A DNA stretch of 64,000 nt from Nymphaea colorata (taxonomy: Eukaryota; Streptophyta; Magnoliopsida; Nymphaeales; Nymphaeaceae). The first letter of the stretch is position 1, and every line of letters starts with the position of its first letter. The position numbers and the translations under genes are program-made. Below, piece after piece: positions 10,453 through 21,563 of this stretch. Under the pieces are notes generated by a model that was given only the letters and a program-made list of their open reading frames with translations, made no database searches and was not told where the DNA came from. The stretch covers positions 14,875,362-14,939,361 of the forward strand of contig NC_045150.1 of NCBI RefSeq assembly GCF_008831285.2, written 5' to 3'.

Positions 10453-12599
10453 TTCAAGTTGCCTCTTGGTAATGCCTTTTTTTTTGTTATTTTGTTTTCT
10501 TCTTTTTCTTGATCTAATTAATGTGATTCTAGTGTCTGTTTCAGTTGCCTCTTGTAGTTTTTCTTGATCTTTTTCTGTGTACTGGTTTTATTCATTTGCT
10601 TATTGTTCTAGTGTCTGTTTCAGATGGAAAACTTCTTGCTTCAAAAGGGTATGTTAATCGAGCCTTAAACGAGCTCCAAAAGGATGGGCCACCTGAATTC
10701 CAGATAATTTTCTGAACACAGATTGTGTACTGAATTGCCTTCATGGCTGTGGATCTTGTATTCCACTTTCAAAGATCTGATAGTTTTTTCTTGCTAGAAT
10801 ATTATCTTGAGAACAATCACATTTAGCTTAACATTTTTTTGTCTATGAAATTTGCTTTGTTTTCTTTGAACCCTTCACAATTTGCATTCAGTTTTGCTCC
10901 TTTTTTTTCTTATTGCTTAGTGAATGGTGGAAGTACATAGCATTTGAACCCATCTTGTTTTATGCAAGTAGTCACATATGTAAATGTGGTAACACGGTAA
11001 CAGGTTGCCAAAATTCTTTACCCGTCCAACTGGTTTGAATTTAACCTTCCCTATTACTGTTTTCTGAACTTCATTCTTTTGGTCAGGCTGCAATGATCAG
11101 CCATGCAAAATACAAATGAGGTATGAAAGCAAGGTCGATAAATGTTGGATTGTCTGCATGTCTTCGATAAACCCCATATTGGTTTATATTTCTGATAAGA
11201 ATGTGATTCATGTAGGTGAGCAACTGACACCATATTGATTAAGCCTTGCCTCCATATTTCATTTTACTGGTCAAGTTATGATATAAGAAAGGAACTTAAT
11301 TACTTAGTTTTGCAACTTTATAGTTTATTTTCATGTGCATAATCTGTTGCCCATTGGTAATGACCGAGAATACAACAAAAATTCTATGTGTTAATAATAT
11401 CCTAAATTCTAGTATTATCTTGATAATGTTTTGATATTCTTGCAAGTTGTTTGAAAAAGGATTCATCTTTTCGGTAATTGTTAAACTTTCTATTGATTTT
11501 CTATTCTCTTTGAGAAAGCCTTGTTGAGAATTTGTTGAGATTATTTTGCCTTTTTTTTCCTTTCTTCTCCAATGGATTTTTAGTGTCTTGTTTAATTCTT
11601 TCATAGTTCTTAGTTTATTGTCTCTCCTTCTTACAATGTTATTCTCACTCCTTGTGGTCTTCCTGGCTCTCAATTCTTTCGTCTTAGAACATACCATCTT
11701 GTACTATAATGCATTGTAATTGTTTCTTTACCAATTCTACTTCTCTTTCTACTCGTTTTCATGTGTTTTTTAATCTCTTTCAGCTTGCAAAATGATTGTT
11801 CTTCATCGTCGCTTAGCTTTGGGTTTCAATTATTGCATCTAAAGTTATTTGACTTCTTAGGCGGCAGGAAATTTTATGAGCCTCGGTTAGTTTTTTAATT
11901 ACTTAAATGCCTTGTATTAATGATGCTTTGAAAAGGTAGAAATATCTATTTTGGCCTGCATGCATGGTTTAGGTGCAGTCAACAGGGTAATCCATGGTCA
12001 AATTTGTTCCTTTTTCCATGATCTCTCTCTCTCTCTCTCTCGCATCTGGACGAGTATGTTAAATGTGTGTCAGTTGCTCCCCTTTTCTTAGTCCTTGAAT
12101 GACTTTTGTTTGCCATTCTTTATAATTGCACTTATCCTTTTTATTCATACTATCCAATTCTGCGCGCTTATTGATTCCTATTTGCTATTTAGGTGATCCG
12201 AGGTACAGGAGTACATCACCATATTTTTTTATTTTTATCTTTTATTTTATCCCGTAAACGAGAAATGAATTGCTCTTGTGATGTGATCCTAGCATGACAG
12301 ACTTAGTGGCCTCCTACCATTACTTTTGAATTTTGTTTTATTTTGTTCACTTTTTGCATGACTTTCGCTTTCTTGCCTTTTTTTTCGCGTGATTTCTGGG
12401 TAAGGGTTACAGTCTTTGGTCCCACGATGCTTTGTTGATAGAAGGCTTGCTACGTCCCAAGTTGATGGCTTGGTATACAGTTTGAATTGGAATTTTTATA
12501 ACTTGCCATACAGACTTATAGTTTTACAATTATCCTTGTACTTTTATGTTTGTGGTTTTACAGTTTTACAATTATTGTACTTACAGTTTTACAGTTTAT
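10453..12599 (+). other. hAT interior downstream of transposase, no gene seen
   Basis: The stretch is AT-rich and stop-dense on both strands, with a CT microsatellite near 12024-12042. It probably holds the 3' UTR and spacer. An open minus frame at 11296-11697 has no recognisable motif and was not called. Confidence 0.4.
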
Positions 12600-12755
12600 G
12601 CAACCTGTGAAAACACAGAAAAACCAAACCTATGTACAATTATCCTTGTACTTACAGTTTTACAGTTTTACAATTATCCTTGTACTTTTATGTTTTACAA
12701 TTTGTAAGCATTTTGACTGACATAGGTTTGGTTTTTCTGTGTTTTCACAGGTTGC
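12600..12755. repeat. 36-bp perfect inverted repeat with 84-bp loop
   Basis: The arm at 12600-12635 (GCAACCTGTG...CCTATGT) is the exact reverse complement of 12720-12755. The loop carries direct repeats of ACAATTATCCTTGTACTT. The right arm contains TTTTCACAG, which looks like a splice acceptor, so the arm may have been copied from an exon edge. Confidence 0.9.
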
Positions 12756-12987
12756 ATTTTAGAAGTCTCCGCTGGTTGTGTTATTCTGAATCTCTGATGG
12801 AGACATATAGATGTGGATGCTAATTTGGTGTGCAGTTCTTGTGGAGATGGGCTGTTTGGAAACTTGGTTTAACCATTGAAATGGACTTGGTTCCAGGAGA
12901 TCAGTGGCCAAAGACGGACTGGGTTGGCTTTGTCAAGCGTTTGTGACTTCTGTTTAGGCACTGATTGTTTATGCTATTACTCTTAAA

Positions 12988-13308
12988 ATGAACACAACAA
13001 TGGCTACTATGGGCACCATTCATTCTGTTTTGGCGAAGATAGGGCTTGTAAGCGCGTCTGATCATGCCTCTGTTGTTTCAATCATACCTCCTGGATTATG
13101 TGAGATTATCAAACTAAAGAGCCTCAGATTTTTTGATGTGTCTGACTGTGCAACCATCAGTAGCTTCCCTGATGAATTTGGTGACCTGACAGGTTTGAGA
13201 AAGATCAACATGAGGTGGTGTTTGCAGTCATTGCTTGTATGTATAATGTATCACGAACTTGAAATTTTCCACTATGCGTCTATGCCCCTCAGATTGTTCT
13301 TGCTGTGA
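12988..13308 (+). pseudogene. ADR1-like NLR leucine-rich-repeat fragment captured inside the hAT
   Basis: The frame carries LKSLRFFDVSDCATISSFP, DEFGDLTGLRKINMRWC and related spacing. This matches the last leucine-rich repeats of the helper-type NLR immune receptors (ADR1/RPW8 class), where the same block precedes a conserved C-terminal tail. The NB-ARC and coiled-coil domains are absent and similarity ends at about 13225, where unrelated repeat sequence begins. The ATG at 12988 is probably accidental. The fragment lies between the transposase and the right end of the hAT, on the transposase strand. It is a gene fragment, not a working receptor. A generic LRR origin is the main alternative. 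Confidence 0.6.
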
Positions 13309-13349
13309 TCTCGAACTTGATACAGTCATTGCTTGTATGTATAATGTAT
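13225..13349 (+). repeat. 27-bp direct repeat flanking the end of the NLR fragment
   Basis: The 27 bases at 13225-13251 (beginning CAGTCATTGCTTG) recur at 13323-13349. The first copy begins where NLR similarity stops, which suggests a small duplication at the capture junction. Confidence 0.8.
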
Positions 13350-13447
13350 TCCAAAAATTGTTGACAATCTGAACATAATTAATGCCAGGTGGTTTTATAT
13401 ATCTTTTTGATGAAACTGTTAGCAGTAATACAATTGGTTTGATTCAG

Positions 13448-13715
13448 TAAACGAGTTAAACGAGTCGAGCTCGACTATTGGTTTAATTCTTAAACGTTAA
13501 ACGAGTCAAGCTCAACTAAACGAGTTAAACGAGTCGAGCTCGACTATTGGTTTAATAATTAAACGTTAAACGAGTTAAACGAGCTGAGCTCGACTATGTA
13601 TAGTTGAGTCGAGCTCGAGCTCGTGTTAGGAACTCGACTCGAGTTCGAGTTCGAGTTCGAGCATTTCGAGCCGAGTCGAGTTCGAGCTGGGCGAGCTCGA
13701 GCTCGACTCGGCTCG
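13448..13715 (-). repeat. hAT right subterminal repeat array
   Basis: The stretch holds dense copies of AAACGAGTCGAGCTCGAC and variants. Within it, a unit of roughly 60 bp containing CTATTGGTTTAAT is repeated. It mirrors the left array at 800-965. Confidence 0.85.
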
Positions 13716-13727
13716 TGTGCAGCCCTA
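13716..13727 (-). repeat. hAT right terminal inverted repeat
   Basis: Read inward it is TAGGGCTGCACA, matching the left end with one mismatch. TCTATCAT follows at 13728-13735. Confidence 0.9.
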
Positions 13728-13735
13728 TCTATCAT
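13728..13735. repeat. hAT target-site duplication, right copy
   Basis: TCTATCAT, identical to 780-787. Element A's gag continues from here. Confidence 0.95.
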
Positions 13736-15834
13736 GGATTATTTGGGGCGTATTAAGGCCGTCGCAGACCAACTTGCTGCCTCAGGGAATAACATTTCTG
13801 ATAAGGAAAAGGTGCAGCAAACCTTGAATGGACTTGGGCATGATTATCATGCTTTTATTACAGCTCTTGAGGTCCTTCCTGTTCTGCCTTCCTTCAACAA
13901 ACTACAAGGTAAATTTCTCCAACATGAAATGAATATGAAAAGAGTCATTGAAAGGACTGATCAAGGGGACTCCCAAAATGTGTTGGCTATGAATGTAAAG
14001 TTTGGTAAGAGCCATGGGAACTCCAACCATGGTGGTCGTGGCATTCTACCAACACCACATAACCAAGGTATGTCTCCTTTGGATACTTCAAGAAAAATAC
14101 CAATTTGTTTTCAGTGCAACAAGAAAGGACACATGAAGGCACAGTGTTGGTTTAATCCTCAAAATAAAAACAAAGGGGTAAGACATGATTATAAACAAGG
14201 AGGACAAAGTTCTAAATCCACCGCTGAAGATATGCAACAGCTATTGATGACCGCATTCTCAAAGACGACTATAAAGCAAAATGAGCAGGGAGAATGGTTC
14301 TTGGATTCAGGTGCAGCTACCCATGTGACAGGAAATGCAGGTAAATTGACTAACTTATCCCCTCATTACGGTAGAAGTTGCATTATAACAGGTGATGGAA
14401 AATCTCATCCTATTACACATATTGGAAATGCACATATTCCATTGTCATCCTCGTCTCTATCACTGTCTAATGTTGTTCTTGCTCCCAATATCAAAAAGAA
14501 CATCATATCCATTTCTAAACTCATTGATGATACAAGCTCTTCTGTTGAATTCACACCTTCTTCTGTCTATGTCAAGGACCTCCAAACGAAGAAAATGTTC
14601 GCTAGAGGGGAGCGTCAAGGGAATATGTACGTCCTCAAGGAATGTCTACCCAAGGATTCATCCACTTTTGATATAGGATTGAAGACATTTTCTCTTTCTC
14701 ATAATGCGTCATCAGTGCCAAGTTCTTGCCATTTTCAATCAAAAGTAAGGGGCCCTAACCAATTTTTGGAGTCTGATTTGTGGCATAGTCGGCTAGGACA
14801 CTGTGGTCGATATTTCATTGAAAAACTTGTCACAGATAGTCTCATTCCAAGATCAAGTTTACCTCTTACTTCAAGTGTCAAAAAATGTTCAAGTTGTGGA
14901 CTTTGTAAGAGTCATGTTTTACCTTTCCATAATATAAATCAAAGGGCTTCCAAACCTTTTGAAACTATTTTTTCTGATGTATGGGGGCCAGCCCCTATTG
15001 ATTCCATGTCTGGGTCAAGATATTATGTCTTATTCATTGACTCTTACTCACGATTCACCTGGATTTACTTCATGAAACACAAATCAGAAGTACCTCACAT
15101 ATTTCGAAACTTCTATGTCATGATTCAAACTAAATTTTCATCCAATATGATGCATTTTCAATGTGATGGAGGGGCAGAATATTCCTCGCTTGATTTTATT
15201 GAATTTCTACGTGAAAAAGGGATAACTAGACAAATTTCCTGCCCTTACACACCACAACAAAATGGTGTAGTTGAGCGGAAACATCGACATATAGTTGAAA
15301 GCGCCATGAGCGTGATGCATGATACTAATGTGCCCATTTCCTTGTGGACTGAAGCCTTCCATACTGCTGTATACATAATAAATTGTTTGCCTATGACACT
15401 CTTGATGTCTAAATCGCCATATTTTACACTCTTAGGCAAACAACCTGATTACAAGAACTTGAAGGTTTTTGGTTGTGTATGCTATGTTCACGTTGATGCT
15501 GCCTTGAGGAACAAGTTTCAAGACAAAGCTATTCAATGTAGATTCGTTGGATATGCTGATGAATATAAAGGTTTTCGATGCTATGATCCAACAACTAAAC
15601 GTATCAAAACTTCAAGAAATGTCATTTTTGATGAACATAGTTTTGATAATACAAATGAAATGCCTATGACCATTGAATCTTATGATCCCTGGACCAGTAC
15701 ACAGTTATTCAATGCAGATCCTGTTATAGAAAATGATGTGCCTCAAAATGAAGATCCAGAGAGAGCAATACAACCGTCGGATATGGCTCAAAGTGAAAAT
15801 CAAAAAGATCCAACACAGTCATCAAGTCATCATG

Positions 15835-15839
15835 AAAAC
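15835..15839. repeat. Copia C target-site duplication, left copy
   Basis: AAAAC is repeated at 18965-18969, directly outside both ends of copia C. Confidence 0.9.
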
Positions 15840-16114
15840 TGTAGAAACACGAACCACAAGGAGAGAGCAGAGAAAGCACACACAATATACGTGGAAAACC
15901 TCAGAAAGAGGTGAAAAACCACGGGAAAGCTCTGACCTAGGGGCAAACCGCAACCCTGGGAGAGAGAAAATTATATTCACTTAACTCAACAATTACATGT
16001 AAGTGAAGAATATATAGGAGGGAGAGAAAGAGTGCCGCCTAGGGTACCGAGTCTGCTTCGGTATCCGTGCATGACCGGATTAAGACCTAGTACCCATTAC
16101 AATATATTCTAACA
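15840..16114 (-). repeat. Copia C 3' LTR, complete (275 bp)
   Basis: On the element strand it starts TGTTAGAATA and ends TTTCTACA. It aligns with 18710-18964 except for a block near its upstream end (about 16067-16098) that differs completely. Confidence 0.9.
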
Positions 16115-18709
16115 CTCTCCCTCAAGCTTGGCATACATGTCAAACATGCCAAGCTTGCTAACATTTTTCTCAAATTGAGATGTACATAAAGACTTAGTTA
16201 AGACATCCGCAACTTGATCTTCAGACTTCATATAGGACAGAATCAACTCCTTTGAATCTATGCGTTCCCGTATGAAGTGGCGATCGATCTCTACATGTTT
16301 GGTCCTGTCGTGCATGACCGGATTATTTGCCAAGTTAATAGCAGACTTGTTGTCACAATACATCCTCATCTTCTCTTCCATTTTAACCCCAATATCTGCT
16401 AAAAGAATTTTGAGCCATAACATCTCTGTAACCCCCATAGCAACCGCCCTGTATTCAGCCTCAGCACTGGACCTGGAACAAACTTCTTGTCGTTTACTTC
16501 TCCAGACCACAAGGTTACCTCCAAGAAAGATGCAGTATCCTGTGGTAGACCTCCTAGTATCTGTGCATCCTGCCCAGTCGGCGTCAGAGTATCCTTCAAT
16601 GCTTAGTCGATCTTGTTGAGTGTAGAGCAGTCTTTTCCCTGGGTCATTTTTTAAGTATCCCAATACTCTTTCAGCACTTTTCCAATGACAATCAGTAGGG
16701 GCATGCATAAACTGACTTAACACACCCACAACATACGTAATATCTGGGCGAGTAAGAGTGAGATAAATAAGTTTACCAACCAGCCGCTGATACCTCCCTT
16801 TTCCTTTCTCATCCAAGATAGTCCCAGATTTGATACTTATCCTTGTGCCAGACTCCATTGGGGTAAGAAAGGGCCTGCATCCCAGTTTACCTGTCTCTTT
16901 CAGAAGATCCAAAGTGTATTTTCTTTGGCTCATAACAAGCCCAGTCTCAGATCGCGCGATCTCAATTCCCAAGAAATACCTTAGTTTACCCAGATCTTTG
17001 AGATCGAATTCTGCAGCTAACGTTTCTTTCATCTTCCTTTTTTCCCTTCCGTCGTCACCTGTGACAATCATATCATCAACATATACAAGTAGAAGGCTCA
17101 CCAGACCATTTCTCTGCTTGATGAAGAGGGTGTGATCACCATTTCCCTGTTTATACCCATTAGTCTTCATAACAACCCTTAGTCTTTCAAACCAAGCTCT
17201 AGGAGACTGCTTGAGACCATACAAAGCTTTCTTGAGATAGCAACACTTCCCGTTCCAAGCATATCCAGGCGGCATGCTCATATAGACTTCTTCCTCAAGG
17301 TGACCATTCAAGAAGGCGTTCTTGACATCCAGTTGGTCCATGCTCCACTTCTTTTACATTGCAAGAGCTAAGATGACCCTTACGGTCTTCAGTTTCGCCA
17401 CGGAAGCAAACGTCTCAAGATAGTCAATCCCATATTTCTGGCTAAACCCTTTAGCAACAAGACGAGCTTTATAGCGTTCTACAGTGCCATCAGGTTTGTA
17501 CTTCACATTAAACACCCACTTGGAACCAACTAAGTGAGTTCCCTTGGGGATATCAACAACCTCCCACGTATTGTTCTTTTTCAGGGCGTCCATCTCCTCT
17601 GTCATAGTCTGTAGCCATTTAGGATCCTTCCTGGCATCTTCCACTGACCTGGGAATAATAGCCATAGATAAAGAGGTAACAAAGCACTTGTAGTCTTTAC
17701 TGAGTTTTGCATATGAAACAAATCTCTGAATAGGATGAGAAGTACATGACCTGGTGCCCTTGCGCAGGGCTATGGGAAGTTCTTCATTCATTGGACTTGG
17801 ATCATCCGGGGAGGTCACAAGATTGGGAAGATTGGGATTGGTAACATCAACGTCTTCCATCACATCCTTCTTCTTTCTGCTGTAAACCTGACCAAATAGG
17901 TGACCTCGAGACTGTTCTTCAATAGGGCCCCCCTCCATCTGACTGTCTCTGTCCTTACTGACAACGTCTTCCACACTTGGAGAACTAACCGTATAATCCA
18001 AGAAATCCATGAACTGAATCAACTGATGCGAAGAATACTCTTCCCTTCTGTCACCTAAACACTCCCCCTGAAGAGGATTCGCAGGAAAGTATGCCTCATG
18101 TTCATGAAAGGTAACATCCCTGAAGACATATACTCTGGAAGTGCTAGGGTCAACACACTTGTATCCCTTCTGAGTGGAGGAATACCCCAAAAAGACCGCT
18201 TTGATTAAGTTTCTTGAGAGTGGGTCTATGGTCATGGACAAAGCAAACACACCCAAACACCCGAGGGGTCAAAGGCCAGGGATTCTGAGTAGGCCACAAA
18301 ACAGAATAAGGGGAATGACCATTCAACACACGAGTAGGCATACGGTTAATGAGATGAGCACTAGTGAGAAGTGCATCACCCCAGTACCGCTTAGGGACAT
18401 GACGTTGAAACATAATGGCCCGGGTGACATTTAACAAATGACGGTTCTTCCTTTCAGCCACGCCATTTTGAGGAGGTGTGTAGCTACAGGATGTTTCATG
18501 TATAATACCCTTGCTTCGCAGGAAGTCATCAAGGGATTGGGAGACATACTCTCGAGCATTGTCAGTACGAAGGGTCTGAACAGGGGTCTGGAATTGAGTT
18601 TCAACAAATGCCACAAAGTTTTTGACAATGTCGAGAACTTCACTACGTTCTTTCAACAGATACACGAACGTACACCGGGAGTAGTCATCAATAAGAGTCA
18701 TGAAATAGT
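16115..18709 (-). pseudogene. Copia C pol remnant: integrase core to RNase H
   Basis: On the minus strand the order is integrase from the middle of its core (YFMTLIDDYSRC, TDNAREY, ERKNRH), then reverse transcriptase with YVDDMIVTG near 17075 and RNase H ending FDMYAKLEGEC. A TAA at about 17351 sits just before the conserved QLDVKNAFLNG block. The frame shifts between about 18150 and 18256 in the integrase connector. The sequence is close to element B's pol, so the two belong to one family. It cannot make a full polyprotein. Confidence 0.92.
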
Positions 18710-18964
18710 GAAAGCACACACAATATACGTGGAAAACCTCAGAAAGAGGTGAAAAACCACGGGAAAGCTCTGACCTAGGGGCAAACCGCAACCCTGGGAG
18801 AGAGAAAATTATATTCACTTAACTCAACAATTACATGTAAGTGAAGAATATATAGGAGGGAGAGAAAGAGTGCCGCCTAGGGTACCGAGTCTGCCTCGGT
18901 ATCCGTGCCCCATAGGACCGGGTCCAGATATGGACCCGGTTCCCCATTACAATATATTCTAACA
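18710..18964 (-). repeat. Copia C 5' LTR, inner end deleted
   Basis: It matches 15870-16114 but lacks the 30 bp nearest the primer site and is fused to integrase at about 18709/18710. The block at about 18907-18950 differs from the other LTR and has a GGACCGGGTCC...GGACCCGGTTCC palindrome. Confidence 0.9.
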
Positions 18965-18969
18965 AAAAC
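18965..18969. repeat. Copia C target-site duplication, right copy
   Basis: AAAAC, identical to 15835-15839. Element A coding resumes after it. Confidence 0.9.
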
Positions 18970-20663
18970 AATAATGAAGAACAGAGCAACGATGCACATC
19001 GGTATTCGGGTCTTATCTACAGTCGACGACTAAGGGACAGAGATGCTCACAGTGAGGAAGACAACATGCCCCACCTTAGAAGATCCCAACGCATTCGTCA
19101 TCCCATTCACAGGTGGGTTAGCTATGATTCTTTATCACTTGATTTTCAGTTATTCATGGCAAAAGTTGGCAAGGAGGAAGAACCTACTTCATTTGATCAA
19201 GCATCAAAATCACATCATTGGAGAAAGGCTATGAAAGAAGAAATGGATGCCTTGCATGAATGTGGAACATGGGAGATCGTTCCGAGGCCACACGAAAAGA
19301 ACGTAGTGGGCTCCAAATGGGTATACAAAATTAAATACAAACCTGACGGCAGCATAGAAAGACACAAAGCAAGGTTAGTAGCAAAAGGGTTTACACAACA
19401 ATATGGAGAAGATTATGATGAGACATTCAGCCCTGTGATCAAAATGGGAACAATTCGCGTGATTATATCATTGGCAGTTGAATATGGATGGAGACTACAT
19501 CAAATGGACGTGAAGAATGCTTTTCTTCATGGTGATTTAAGGGAGGAAGTATATATGGAACAACCTCCAGGATACACGAAAGGAGACTCTCATGCATGGG
19601 TTTGCAAACTAAGAAAATCTATTTATGGACTTAAACAGGCCTCACATTCGTGGTTTGACAGTTTCTCTTGCAAGATTCAAGAATGTGGTTTTCGGAGATG
19701 TCCTCTAGATCACTCTCTTTTCATTTATCGAAAGGAAAGCATATTTACTTTACTTCTTATATATGTTGATGATATTGTTATCACAAGCAATTCAGAAAAA
19801 CACATAGAAGAAGCTAAAGTTTTGATGATGCAAAACTTCAAAATGAAAGAGCTTGGTGATTTATGATTCTTTCTTGGAGTGGAGATTGATAGGCACAATA
19901 ATCATCTCACATTGACACAACAGAAATACACGTTGGATCTGCTGAAAAAGTCAGGTATGTCTGATTGTAAGCCTGTTGGAACTCCTAGTGTTCTAAATCA
20001 AAGACTAAGTGCTCAAGATGGGGAGTTATATGAAGATCCTACGCAATATCGAAGTATTGTTGGGGCACTTCAATATCTTACATTTACTAGACCAGATATT
20101 ATATATGTTGTGAATCAAGTATCTCAATTTATGCATGCACCTAGAGATACTCACATGGATGCTGTCAAAAGAATATTAAGATATCTTAAAGGGACAGTAG
20201 GAGATGGCTTAGTTTATGGTAAGAGTGAAAATATAACTACTGGACATCAACTTATGACATTCACAGATGCAGATTGGACTGGAGATCCCGATCAAAGAAA
20301 GTCCATTTCTGGTTTTTGTATTTTCATTGGACGTAATCTTGTGTCTTGGAGTTGTCGAAAGCAAAAGGCAGTAGCAAGATCCAGCACTGAAGCTGAATAC
20401 AGATGCATGGCTGCAGGTACTGCTGAAGTTACATGGGTTAGACATTTGCTAGAAGACATTGGAAAAAAGATTAAAACATCAATGTTAATGTGCGATAATC
20501 AAAGCGCTAATAACATTGCCTTTAATCCCGTACAACATGGTCGAACAAAGCACATTGAAATTGATCAACACTTTGTTAGACAAAAGGTGGAAGACAAGGA
20601 GATTCAGCCTATTTATGTTCGTACAGATGAACAAGTTGCAGACTTATTTACAAAAGGATTAAC
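18970..20663 (+). pseudogene. Element A reverse transcriptase and RNase H
   Basis: The frame continues the element A polyprotein after copia C. Reverse transcriptase shows KYKPDGSIERHKARL, QMDVKNAFLHGDL and the YVDDIVIT box near 19762. A TGA at 19864-19866 replaces the CGA arginine codon that A2 still has at the same place, consistent with C-to-T change at a CpG. RNase H follows (DADWTGDPDQRKSISG, RSSTEAEYRCMA) until copia D interrupts it at 20663. Confidence 0.92.
20659..20663. repeat. Copia D target-site duplication, left copy
   Basis: TTAAC is repeated at 31275-31279, directly outside both D LTRs. Confidence 0.92.
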
Positions 20664-20829
20664 TGTTAAGATGTGTTTATATTCAGTTTTAGGTTTAAGA
20701 GGGTACTTTTGTAATAACTTTTTCCTTTAGATGTTTCTCTTGTAACTTCTCTCTCTCCTCTAGTCTATATAAAGAGGAGTTAGGGCAGATTTCGAGGTTA
20801 ATCAAAGATTATTCTTTCTAATCTTATCA
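20664..20829 (+). repeat. Copia D 5' LTR (166 bp)
   Basis: It starts TGTTAAGATG, ends TTATCA and equals 31109-31274 by eye. A TATATAAA box lies at 20766-20773. The run of five Ts near 20720 distinguishes D from D2, which has four in both of its LTRs. Confidence 0.95.
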
Positions 20830-20841
20830 TGGTATCAGAGC
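20830..20841 (+). other. Copia D primer binding site
   Basis: TGGTATCAGAGC, complementary to initiator tRNA-Met, follows the LTR with no gap. Confidence 0.92.
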
Positions 20842-21563
20842 AGCAGCCGTCTCCTCCTCCTTGGCGCGCCGATTGAGCGGCGCCGCCCGCCGCCTGACCG
20901 CGCCCATCGCTGCGCTTCCTCCACCCGCTCGTGTCCACCCATCTCCGCCCGTCGCTGACCTCTCCACCCGACGCCTCCGCCAGTCGCTGTCCTGACCTCT
21001 CCGCCCGACGCCTCCGCCCGTCGCTGACCTCTCCACCCGACGCCTCCGCCCGTCGCTGACCTCTCCGCCCGACGCCTCCGCCCGTTGCTGTCTTCTCCGC
21101 CCGACGCCTCCGTCAGCTGTTGCAGTCATCTTCGCCGCTGCCCGCCGTGGCTGTCACCTCCGCCCGCCGCCACCGTCCGTCGCTGTTGCTTCTCCGCTGC
21201 CGCTGAATCGCCGCTGCACGCTGCATCGCCTCTGCTGTCTCCACCACTCTCCTCTGCTCCGCCGCTGCCCTGCACGCTGATTTTCTTCTCAGCGTCTTCG
21301 CTGCATCGCCTCTGCTGTCTCCACCACTCTCCTCTGCTCCGCCGTTGCTCTTCACGCTGATTTTCCTCTCAGCGTCTTCGCTGTCGCCTCTGGTAATCTG
21401 TCTTCGTTCAGTTCTGTTGTTGCCTCTTCCAGCCGATCAGACTTATGGATTGCTGCCTGTGTTAACTGCTTCATGATCAGCATGTTGTCTTTCGATATGT
21501 GATTGTCTTCTTTTTGCCTGCACTTCCTATTCCGTGGCTCGGTTTCCTCCATTGTGTTGAGCG
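20842..21563 (+). repeat. Copia D leader with GC-rich tandem repeats
   Basis: About 20935-21110 is built from units of roughly 26 bp containing GACGCCTCCGCCCGTCGCTG. A longer unit of about 80 bp is doubled at about 21221-21380. D2's leader has a different number and spacing of units. No protein is encoded on the plus strand before the ATG at 21564. Confidence 0.85.

Larger units (their letters stand above)
788..13727 (+). mobile_element. hAT superfamily DNA transposon (12.9 kb including nested copia B)
   Basis: Both ends show a short inverted repeat (TAGGGGTGCAC at left, TAGGGCTGCAC read inward from the right) and an 8-bp target duplication. Arrays of GAGTCGAGCTCGAG-like subterminal repeats lie just inside each end. 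The interior encodes a BED-finger hAT transposase at 8274-10452. Subtracting copia B and one copy of its duplication leaves about 8 kb, large for a hAT. Part of the extra length is host-derived: a NUP50-like fragment at 2175-2951 and an NLR leucine-rich-repeat fragment at about 12988-13250. It sits in the gag of copia A. Confidence 0.95.
13728..15839 (+). pseudogene. Element A gag C-terminus, protease and integrase
   Basis: The frame runs open across the whole block. It shows the gag middle (DYLGRIKAVADQL), a CCHC knuckle (CFQCNKKGHMKAQC) near 14108 and the protease motif FLDSGAATHVTG near 14300. An HHCC finger lies near 14780. The integrase core has SDVWGP, CDGGAEY and ERKHRH, followed by the GKQPD...FGCVCYVH connector. 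It is cut at 15839 by copia C. The same connector opens the A2 frame at the right window edge. The block itself carries no stop, so its loss of function comes from the insertions and from changes elsewhere. Confidence 0.92.
15840..18964 (-). mobile_element. Copia element C, deletion derivative nested in A
   Basis: A minus-strand copia element of the same family as B. Its 3' LTR (15840-16114) is complete. Its 5' LTR (18710-18964) lacks about the last 30 bp and is joined directly to the middle of integrase, so primer site, gag, protease and the integrase N-terminus are gone. A matching AAAAC duplication on both sides shows that the two outer ends belong to one insertion event. Pol has a stop and a frameshift. 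Confidence 0.93.
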
